Assembly: GCA_024644505.1 (NCBI GenBank)
Contig: JAHEHQ010000181.1
Span: 1-5,806 of the forward strand
DNA from: Gammaproteobacteria bacterium
Lineage (GTDB): Bacteria > Pseudomonadota > Gammaproteobacteria > Chromatiales > Chromatiaceae
Reading direction: 5' to 3'
Length of the DNA stretch: 5,806 bases
In this document: positions 1 to 5,806 of the stretch, in pieces
Numbering within the stretch: position 1 is the first letter of the stretch
Layout: each line of letters starts with the position of its first letter
Made by a program: the position numbers and the translations under genes
Notes under the pieces: model-generated
Told to the model about the DNA's origin: nothing
The model's database searches: none
Seen by the model: only the letters and a program-made list of their open reading frames with translations

Positions 1-1
1 G

Positions 2-1159
2 CTCGCCGCTTTGATCATGGTTGCTCACAACGCGGGCACCCTGGATCTTGAGCATGTCACTGATCGCACCCCGCAGCATCTGCTCATGGCACTGCTGCTC
101 GTGGGTTTCGGTATAAAGGCGGGTGTGCCCTTACTGCATCTGGCCTTGCCTCCGGCGTACGGTGCAGCACCCCAGGCAGCCGTGGTGCCGATGGCGGGGG
201 CCCTGCTCCATCTCGGCCTTTACGGATGGATGCGATTTCTGCCGCTCGGTCAGACAGAGTTGCCGGCATGGTCCGCGGTTTTCATTGGCATCGGCGCCCT
301 CGCAGTGGTTTACGGGACGGCAGTCGGCCTGACCCAGCGCATGCCCAGAACCCTGCTGGCTTATTCCAGCATCAGCCAGATGGGGCTGATGACGCTCGGG
401 GTGGGCATAGGGATCGGGCTGCCGAATCAATGGCCGATGATCCAGTCTGTATTGTTGTTATTCGCCCTGCACCACGCGCTGGCCAAGGGTGCCCTGTTTC
501 ATGGTCTGGGTTTTCGGGGCAGGCAAGGCATCGGCCTCTGGCTGCCGGCCCTGGCACTTGCCGGGCTGCCCTTCACCGGCGGCGCCCTGGCAAAGGGACT
601 GTTGAAGGCGCAGGCACATCTTCTGCCGGATACCGGGTCTTTGTTCATCGCCTGGGTACTGCCTCTGGGATCGATTGGAACCACGTTGCTTATGGCCAGG
701 TTTCTCTATCTGGCTTCGAGGGAAAAGATCCTTGGAGAGCCGGCCTCCCCCTTGTCCTGGTGGCTGCTGCTGGCCGGCGTGTTGCTTCTCCCCTGGATCT
801 GGCCGCTGGAGTTGGAACGGTCCAGTCCTCTGTGGGGGGCGCTCTGGCCGGTGTTACTGGCTGCGGTGCCGGCCTGGTTCGTATACAGGCATGGATCAGA
901 AGGTTTTTTGACGGCAATACCAGCGATACCCCCGGGAGATATACTTGTCCTGGCCGAGAAGCTATTGCAGAGGGTCCCCAGATTTCATCCTGACCACCCA
1001 GCGCACGAGCAGGAGCATGACGCCGTGCTGCAGCCCCATGTGGTACCGGCGCCCATTGCCGCGCTGGAACGAATGCTGGGAAAATGGCAGGTGGCTGTTG
1101 CTTTGCTTTTGTTGCTGGTTACGGGGCTACTACTGATATTGGCCGGCACACAGCCATAG
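2..1159 (+). CDS. Proton-conducting antiporter subunit, NuoL/MrpA-D/HyfB family (5' partial)
   Basis: Membrane subunit of the superfamily shared by complex I (NuoL/M/N), Mrp Na+/H+ antiporters and group 4 hydrogenases, which carry protons or sodium across the inner membrane. The frame is open from base 2, and the TTG at 11 or ATG at 17 would fall inside the conserved core, so the start lies upstream. Seen in order: the GIKAGVPLLH helix with its lysine at 116-118, a following helix with LLHLGLYGWMRF, the RTLLAYSSISQMG motif near 347-385, the HHALAKGALFHG helix with lysine at 485-487, and GLPFTGGALAKGLLK with lysine at 593-595. These match the buried lysine chain and broken-helix motifs of the family. 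More membrane helices follow, then a polar linker (about 891-1085) and one last C-terminal helix. I cannot tell which complex it serves: Mrp-like, hydrogenase-like and stand-alone remain possible. The family call is firm, the subtype is not. Confidence 0.88.
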   Translation, partial: LAALIMVAHNAGTLDLEHVTDRTPQHLLMALLLVGFGIKAGVPLLHLALPPAYGAAPQAAVVPMAGALLHLGLYGWMRFLPLGQTELPAWSAVFIGIGALAVVYGTAVGLTQRMPRTLLAYSSISQMGLMTLGVGIGIGLPNQWPMIQSVLLLFALHHALAKGALFHGLGFRGRQGIGLWLPALALAGLPFTGGALAKGLLKAQAHLLPDTGSLFIAWVLPLGSIGTTLLMARFLYLASREKILGEPASPLSWWLLLAGVLLLPWIWPLELERSSPLWGALWPVLLAAVPAWFVYRHGSEGFLTAIPAIPPGDILVLAEKLLQRVPRFHPDHPAHEQEHDAVLQPHVVPAPIAALERMLGKWQVAVALLLLLVTGLLLILAGTQP

Positions 1160-1197
1160 TCTGCGAAAGTTGCGGATATCGATAAAGTTAACCGGAA

Positions 1198-1203
1198 AGA
1201 GGA
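1198..1203 (+). promoter_or_regulatory. Ribosome binding site for the CNNM-like gene
   Basis: AGAGGA lies 9 bases before the ATG at 1213. It supports that start over the nearby ATG at 1203, which is in another frame and overlaps the site. Confidence 0.65.
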
Positions 1204-1212
1204 TGGAAAAGC

Positions 1213-2226
1213 ATGGGCGCAACAACGTTGACCTGGCTTGGTATCGCGGTGTGCATCAGTCAATCCGCCATTTTTTCGGGGTTGAACCTGGCAGTGTTCA
1301 GCGTCAGCCGCCTTCGCCTGGAGGTGGAAGCCACGGGTGGCAATGTTGCGGCGAAACGCGTGCTGGCCATACGGCAGAACCCGAATTTCGTGCTGACCAC
1401 GATCCTCTGGGGTAATGTCGGCATCAACGTGCTGCTGACGCTGCTTTCCGGGTCCGTGATGGCGGGTGTGACCGCTTTCCTGTTCTCCACCCTGGTTATA
1501 ACCATTATGGGCGAGATCATCCCCCAGGCCTATTTTTCACGAAACGCATTGAAGATGGCTTCAATGCTGTCGCCGGTGCTGCGCTTCTACCAGATCCTCT
1601 TGTACCCGGTGGTGAAGCCCTCCGCCATGGGCCTGGACGCCTGGCTGGGTCGAGAAAACATCCAGTACTTTCGGGAAGAGAGTCTCAGGGAGGTCATCCG
1701 AAGACACATGATTGCGGAGAACTCCGACATCGGCCGCGAGGAGGCCACCGGGGCAATGAATTTTCTCACCATCGACGACCTGCCCATCGTCAGCGAAGGC
1801 GCGCCGGTGGATCCCCTGAGCGTCCTGTCGTTTCCTCTCAGCCGCGGGCATCTGCAGTTCCCGGAGTTCAAGCCGGATCCCCGGGATCCTTTCATTAGGC
1901 AGATAGCCGCTTCCGGTAAAAAATGGGTCGTGCTCACGAATCCGGAGGGCGAGCCCCTGTTAATGCTCGATACAGACGGTTTTCTGCGGCAGACGCTGTT
2001 CGAGGATACGCCCAACGATATCATGTCGCATTGCCACCGCCCGGTGGTGGTGCGGGACCGCACTACACCCTTGGGCAAGGCAATTGTACATCTGCGCTTC
2101 GAGCTGGATACGCAGGATTACATCATCGAGGATGATATTATCCTGGTATGGGGTGAAGAAAGGCGCATCATCACGGGCAGAGACATACTGGGAAGTCTGT
2201 TACGAGGTATCGCGCACAGGCGTTAA
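1213..2226 (+). CDS. CNNM/CorC-type DUF21 membrane protein, putative Mg2+ transporter
   Basis: A 337-residue protein of the CNNM/CorC family, whose members are linked to Mg2+ export. The N-terminal half is a recognisable DUF21 domain: helix 1 (about 6-30) with FSGLNLAVFSVSRLRLE, helix 2 (about 59-80) with the paired asparagines of GNVGIN (N68, N72), and helix 3 ending in GEIIPQA (E101). In solved family structures the small/polar residues of helix 1, the asparagines and this glutamate line the Mg2+ site. GEIIPQ with glutamine resembles animal CNNMs, whereas bacterial CorC proteins usually have lysine. A membrane-associated segment follows (about 115-145). The rest (about 150-337) keeps the family's linker (REESLREVI..., about 156-178) and a CBS-like end (IITGRDILGSLL), but the CBS pair is divergent and there is no C-terminal CorC_HlyC domain. 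The start is backed by the AGAGGA site. It lies 53 bp after the antiporter gene, so co-transcription is plausible. Family is firm; transported ion and direction are inferred. Confidence 0.86.
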   Translation: MGATTLTWLGIAVCISQSAIFSGLNLAVFSVSRLRLEVEATGGNVAAKRVLAIRQNPNFVLTTILWGNVGINVLLTLLSGSVMAGVTAFLFSTLVITIMGEIIPQAYFSRNALKMASMLSPVLRFYQILLYPVVKPSAMGLDAWLGRENIQYFREESLREVIRRHMIAENSDIGREEATGAMNFLTIDDLPIVSEGAPVDPLSVLSFPLSRGHLQFPEFKPDPRDPFIRQIAASGKKWVVLTNPEGEPLLMLDTDGFLRQTLFEDTPNDIMSHCHRPVVVRDRTTPLGKAIVHLRFELDTQDYIIEDDIILVWGEERRIITGRDILGSLLRGIAHRR

Positions 2227-2243
2227 TCGGGCCTTTTGCCCTC

Positions 2244-2257
2244 CGTTGAAATCAACG
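2244..2257. repeat. Perfect 6-bp palindrome CGTTGA-AA-TCAACG between genes
   Basis: Six-base arms separated by two bases, in the 91-bp gap before the mechanosensitive channel gene. As RNA it would form only a 5-bp stem with a 4-base loop. No T-run follows, so it is not an intrinsic terminator. It could be an operator half-site pair or simply chance; nothing else in the gap resolves this. Confidence 0.35.
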
Positions 2258-2303
2258 CGTTCTGTCGTCCACTCATTCAGGGACTCTTCTCGTACTCGGT
2301 TTG

Positions 2304-2308
2304 AAGGA
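2304..2308 (+). promoter_or_regulatory. Ribosome binding site that fixes the GTG start of the MscS-family gene
   Basis: AAGGA (within GAAGGAAA) sits 9 bases before the GTG at 2318. The reading frame is open for another 234 bases upstream, into the CNNM-like gene, so this site together with the signal peptide that follows decides the start. Confidence 0.7.
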
Positions 2309-2317
2309 AATAATATT

Positions 2318-5300
2318 GTGAATCACAAAAGTAATGCATGCTTGATTATCAGATGCCTTTTGTTTGTTCTGTCTGTTTACCCAGCCGGAGCCCTAGCCCA
2401 GGTAGAGACATCGCCAAAGACAAATCCCAACGATTCTCTGCAGCGGACGACCGACGAGCTTGCCACCACCGTGGCGCGGGCAATTCAGGAGAACGCCGCT
2501 CTACGGTTGGAACTCGCTAAAGCCGAGCAGGAGGTCAAGGGTAGCGATATCACACCCCGGATGCTCGAGCAGGCGCGCCTCGACATCGCTTCCGTCAGCG
2601 CCCAGGTGGATAACCTCAAGAATCGCGAGGAGACACGCAGCGAGGCTCTCGCGGATCTGGAAAAAGAGATCGCGCAACTCGAGGCTGATTTACGCACTGC
2701 CGCCACGAGCGGCGAATCTCCGGACCTTGTAAAACAGGCAGCGCAGGAAGCGGCAATCCGGGATAAGAAGGGGACCGCCGCAACCCTGCAAGTTCTTATC
2801 GAACGCCTGGCTCAGTATCGGGAACAGGCGGAACTACGCTTGAATATCGTCAGTGATCGGCTTGCCCTGATGCAGGGGCGGTTCCGAATACCCGCCCGCG
2901 ACTCTGCCGGGGCCAAGGACGACCCGCGCCGACAGAAGGTGCAAAGGGCGCTCGACCGGCTGCTCGAAAGTGCTGCCCGGCTGCGCACCGAGGCAGCTGC
3001 GGTTACCGGAGATGCGCCCGACGAAGTCGCACGCAAGCGTCTGCTGGAGGTGCAGGCATTGGATGCGGATGAGCGTGCCGAACTCATGCAGCTCGAACTC
3101 AAGCTCCTGCAACTGGAGTTTAGTCTCGCGGCTCTCGAAGAGCTTTTCGCCGCGGAGTCCGTGCCGGTGGATGCATTGCGCGCTGCAGAAGAAGAGCTTG
3201 CAAAAGTCATCGAGACACTCGCGGTGGATGGCCAGCAGATAGAGGCTAAAAGGGAACTGGTGACCAATCAGCGTGCAGTCGTCGAGCAGCGAGGCGTTAT
3301 CGGCGAGGGGGATGGAAAAACGTTAGAACAGCAACTACAGGTCATGGACGAACTGCTTGGCGGCGTCACACAGACGCTCGAGCGCATTGCCGGACTGAAG
3401 GTGCGTGCCGAAACCGCGGAACAGAACCTTGAGCGGGCAATCAGCAAAGGGGTTCGCAGGGAGTTGATCGAGAGACGCAAACTCCCCCGGGACGCTGAGG
3501 GTTGGGGCCGGCTGGCGGAAGGACTGGCCACGCTGCCGGGCCGGGTCGCGGAGAACCTGGCTCAGACCCTGATAAACACCGGCCACAGACTGGCCGGGGC
3601 GCCAGCCGTTGAGTGGGGAAAACTGCTCGGTTTGATGCTGCTGCTTGTCCTGTTCTTCGTCTGGCTGAACCGTTTCCTGTACCGCAACGTGATAGAACGC
3701 CGTCCAGACAGCTCGCTAGCCATACCCGCTCGCGCTATCAGAGACAATCTGCTTGGGCTGCTGCCGCCGGCTGCCTGGTCGCTGACAGGATGGCTGCTGG
3801 AGCTGACACCCGGCGAGATCCTGCTGCCGCTCGCACTGTTGCTGGTCTGGCCCGGTGTGCGCCTTGTGCTTAATATGGCCCGGCAGTTGCTCGAACGAGC
3901 CCCCGATATCGATCAGGCGGAGGGAATGCGTTTTTATCGGGAGCTGCGCTGGGTGCTGGTGATCGTGGGCGTGCTGGTGGCGCTCAGTGTCATCGCCCAC
4001 GCGGTCGCCGTGTCTCCCTCTGTGGAGGATGCGCTGGACCGTTTTTCCATGCTCTGTCTAATCCTGATCGCGGTTCCCGCCCTGCATCTTCGAGGTCTCA
4101 TACTGGCCCGCTCCGGGCGGACTGGCAGAGGCTGGACCCGCCTGCTCGCGAGCCTGAGTCTTGTCGTTCCCCTGGTGATTATCGGTTGCGCCTTTTTGGG
4201 GATCATCGGGTATGTGAATCTCGCGTGGAGCATTGCCGCGCATCTTGGGTGGGCAGCGGTTGTCGTTTCAGCCTGGCTGCTGTTGCTCGGTGTGCTGCGG
4301 GATGGGGTGGGTGCGCTCAAAGAGAAACTCGCCCAACGCTATGAGGGGGCGGATTTCTGGAGTCGCAATTTCATCATTCCCTTGTACCGGCTGTCCACAT
4401 TGGGATTAATGGTACTGGCAGGGGTGGCACTTTTCCGAATCTACGACTGGAACCGGGAGACGCCGATAATCGGCTGGATCCCCACAATACTGGAAAAACC
4501 CTTGTTCAGCGTCGGCGAGGCCAGCCTGGACGTGCAGGATATCGTACTTGCCGCAGTGCTCGTTTTTGTTGTCTTCTGGGCGGGCAGCTGGAGCAAGCAG
4601 GTCAGCTTCCGGCTTGCCTATGTCAAGATCAGCGACCATGGTATCCGCCAGAGCCTGTCCACGGTGACACAGTACCTGGTGGTGGTTCTGGGCCTGATGA
4701 TAGCGCTGAAGACCATCGGCCTAGACCTCACGGCATTGACGGTGTTCGCCGGCGCACTGGGCGTGGGTATCGGTTTCGGCTTGCAGAACATCACCAACAA
4801 CTTCATCAGCGGGATACTGCTCCTGGCGGAACGGCCGCTGCAAGCCAGAGATATCGTCACCGTCGACAGTTTCGAGGGAGAGGTCACCCAAATAGGGATA
4901 CGTTCGCTGACAGTGAAAACCTGGGACGACCTTCAGGTGGTTATCCCCAACTCGTCGGTAATTTCGAAGCCCTTCACCAACTGGACCCGCGGAGGGGACC
5001 GTATGCGAACGGTGCTCATGGTGGGTATAGGCTACGATGACGATCCGCAGCAGGCCATGGACATCATTCTCGCTATTCTGCGCGAGCATCCCGAAGTGTT
5101 GGACACCCCCGGGCCGAAGGTACTTCTCTGGGACTTCGGCGATTCCGCAGTGATGCTCCGGCTCCAGTTTCACTCCCACATTCGCGGCGCCGTCGGCCGC
5201 GCCGACTTGCGCTCGCAGGTGCTGATGTCAATATGGCGCGCGTTTCGCGAGCACGGAATCACCATACCGTACCCCCAGAGCGACGTGCACATTCGTTACC

Positions 5301-5341
5301 TGTATACCGAGGGTTCCGCTCTGCCCTCCCCGGGCAACTGA
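2318..5341 (+). CDS. Giant MscS-family mechanosensitive channel, MscK/MscM type
   Basis: Inner-membrane channel expected to open under membrane tension and release solutes on osmotic downshock. About 1007 residues from the GTG start, near the size of E. coli MscK and MscM (about 1100). Residues 1-27 form a signal peptide (hydrophobic core about 14-23, ALA|Q cleavage). Residues 28 to about 425 are a long charged, Leu/Glu/Arg-rich coiled-coil region, the expected periplasmic domain. About eleven membrane helices follow (roughly 430-834). The last is the MscS pore helix GALGVGIGFGLQN (812-824), then the beta domain with IPNSSVISKPFTNW and the C-terminal alpha/beta domain ending near ITIPYPQSDVHIRYL. 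By alignment V816 and F820 sit at the MscS gate leucines 105 and 109, N824 at the kink glycine 113, and G832 at G121. The protein ends with a short polar tail (GSALPSPGN). Translation from further upstream would hide the signal peptide, so GTG is preferred. MscK versus MscM cannot be decided from sequence alone. Confidence 0.93.
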   Translation: MNHKSNACLIIRCLLFVLSVYPAGALAQVETSPKTNPNDSLQRTTDELATTVARAIQENAALRLELAKAEQEVKGSDITPRMLEQARLDIASVSAQVDNLKNREETRSEALADLEKEIAQLEADLRTAATSGESPDLVKQAAQEAAIRDKKGTAATLQVLIERLAQYREQAELRLNIVSDRLALMQGRFRIPARDSAGAKDDPRRQKVQRALDRLLESAARLRTEAAAVTGDAPDEVARKRLLEVQALDADERAELMQLELKLLQLEFSLAALEELFAAESVPVDALRAAEEELAKVIETLAVDGQQIEAKRELVTNQRAVVEQRGVIGEGDGKTLEQQLQVMDELLGGVTQTLERIAGLKVRAETAEQNLERAISKGVRRELIERRKLPRDAEGWGRLAEGLATLPGRVAENLAQTLINTGHRLAGAPAVEWGKLLGLMLLLVLFFVWLNRFLYRNVIERRPDSSLAIPARAIRDNLLGLLPPAAWSLTGWLLELTPGEILLPLALLLVWPGVRLVLNMARQLLERAPDIDQAEGMRFYRELRWVLVIVGVLVALSVIAHAVAVSPSVEDALDRFSMLCLILIAVPALHLRGLILARSGRTGRGWTRLLASLSLVVPLVIIGCAFLGIIGYVNLAWSIAAHLGWAAVVVSAWLLLLGVLRDGVGALKEKLAQRYEGADFWSRNFIIPLYRLSTLGLMVLAGVALFRIYDWNRETPIIGWIPTILEKPLFSVGEASLDVQDIVLAAVLVFVVFWAGSWSKQVSFRLAYVKISDHGIRQSLSTVTQYLVVVLGLMIALKTIGLDLTALTVFAGALGVGIGFGLQNITNNFISGILLLAERPLQARDIVTVDSFEGEVTQIGIRSLTVKTWDDLQVVIPNSSVISKPFTNWTRGGDRMRTVLMVGIGYDDDPQQAMDIILAILREHPEVLDTPGPKVLLWDFGDSAVMLRLQFHSHIRGAVGRADLRSQVLMSIWRAFREHGITIPYPQSDVHIRYLYTEGSALPSPGN

Positions 5342-5342
5342 C

Positions 5343-5806
5343 TCACTCCCCGAGATAGCGGTACAGGATGTCCTGCCAGGCGGCGGTCTGGATCATCGCC
5401 ACCAGTTCACGATTGATCGCTTCGCGTTCAGAACTTCCGCCTGGCAGGGCAATAGCGTAGTCCTGGCGCTGAAAAGTGCCGGGCACCACCCTGACCCGGT
5501 CGTTCGATCCGATGTTGACCAGGTAACGCAGCAGGGGGGCATCGTACACCACGGCATCCAGCGTACCCGCCGCCACTGCCTGCACAGCTTCACCAGTGCT
5601 TTCAAAGCTGCGATAGCGCAGTCGATTCTCCCGCACGTAGGTCTCGCTGGTCGAACCGGCCACGGTACCCACGCTCACTTTGGCCAGGTCTGCCGGGCCT
5701 TGTACCGCACCTTCCAGCTGTCCGACGGTGAGCGAGGAGGCAATGGCCCCGGTGAAACCGGAGATGATGATGATCGAGGCGAACATCCACAAAAGACCGA
5801 CTACCC
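5343..5806 (-). CDS. GluR0-like ligand-gated ion channel, C-terminal part (5' partial)
   Basis: The C-terminal end of a bacterial ionotropic glutamate receptor homologue: a two-lobed periplasmic binding domain split by a K+-channel-like pore. The frame is open to the window edge, so the first lobe, first helix and selectivity filter lie outside. Visible first is the last pore helix (VVGLLWMFASIIIISGFTG then AIASSLTV, about 5804-5724), close to the third membrane helix and SLT-type region of glutamate receptors. Next comes the second binding-lobe half: GTVAGSTSETYV with Ser-Thr at 5654-5649, in the place of the receptor Ser/Thr that hold the ligand carboxylate, and DAVVYDAPLLRYLV with Asp at 5543-5541, in the place of the acidic residue that binds the ligand amino group. 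It ends after a helix (ILYRYLGE) with no fourth membrane segment, as in prokaryotic receptors. The ligand is probably an amino acid, and ion selectivity cannot be seen. A plain solute-binding protein is unlikely because of the pore helix. Confidence 0.85.
   Translation of the reverse strand, partial: VVGLLWMFASIIIISGFTGAIASSLTVGQLEGAVQGPADLAKVSVGTVAGSTSETYVRENRLRYRSFESTGEAVQAVAAGTLDAVVYDAPLLRYLVNIGSNDRVRVVPGTFQRQDYAIALPGGSSEREAINRELVAMIQTAAWQDILYRYLGE

Noticed and set aside
226..993. Long plus-strand open frame inside the antiporter gene
   Set aside because: It lies wholly within a gene with clear family motifs, and its translation is Arg/Gly/Ala-rich with no recognisable domain: a GC-rich shadow frame.
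1587..2078. Minus-strand 163-residue frame opposite the CNNM-like gene
   Set aside because: Antisense shadow of a conserved protein, with no family resemblance of its own.
2229..2241. GGGC-CTTTT-GCCC hairpin just after the CNNM-like stop codon, as a terminator
   Set aside because: The stem is only 4 bp and no T-run follows; not convincing as an intrinsic terminator.
2246..2277. TTGAAA as a -35 box for a promoter before the channel gene
   Set aside because: No acceptable -10 box lies at 16-18 bp spacing, and the TAATAT at 2311-2316 falls between the ribosome site and the start codon.
2084..2317. In-frame extension of the mechanosensitive channel upstream of the GTG at 2318, overlapping the CNNM-like gene
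   Set aside because: The extension reads as out-of-frame translation of the CNNM-like gene, and a good ribosome site plus signal peptide mark the GTG as the start.
2812..3267. Minus-strand Ser/Arg-rich frame opposite the coiled-coil region (with 2485-2706 and 3268-3531)
   Set aside because: Antisense of Leu/Glu/Ala/Arg-rich coiled-coil codons gives Ser/Arg-rich frames; no ribosome site or domain is seen.
5323..5335. GCCC-TCCCC-GGGC hairpin near the end of the channel gene, as a terminator
   Set aside because: It has a 4-bp stem, lies inside the coding sequence and has no T-run on either strand.

Overview
This window is a GC-rich, densely coding bacterial stretch, most likely proteobacterial and possibly gammaproteobacterial. 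That placement is inferred from protein style (an MscK/MscM-type giant MscS channel with a cleavable signal peptide, and a GluR0-like receptor channel) and from base composition judged by eye. No marker gene fixes the taxon. There are no RNA genes, CRISPR arrays, insertion sequences or other mobile-element hallmarks.

Layout from left to right. (1) The C-terminal two thirds or so of a proton-translocating antiporter subunit of the NuoL/NuoM/NuoN/MrpA-D/HyfB superfamily (2-1159, +, cut by the left edge). (2) After 53 bp, a CNNM/CorC-type membrane protein with a DUF21 transmembrane domain and a divergent CBS-like tail (1213-2226, +). (3) After 91 bp that include a small perfect palindrome, a giant MscS-family mechanosensitive channel of about 1007 residues, starting at a GTG (2318-5341, +). 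(4) Convergent to it, with one base between the two stop codons, the C-terminal end of a GluR0-like ligand-gated ion channel: the last pore helix plus the second half of a periplasmic amino-acid-binding domain (5343-5806, -, cut by the right edge).

All four genes encode membrane proteins that by family move ions or respond to their gradients: protons or sodium, magnesium, osmolytes under tension, and probably potassium through a ligand-gated pore. The three plus-strand genes are close enough to be co-transcribed, and no convincing intrinsic terminator lies between them. A joint role in ion and osmotic homeostasis is a reasonable guess but is only inference from proximity. I found no clearly undescribed system. 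The points most worth a second look are the bacterial glutamate-receptor-like channel, the CNNM protein with its eroded regulatory half, and the antiporter subunit whose parent complex cannot be seen.
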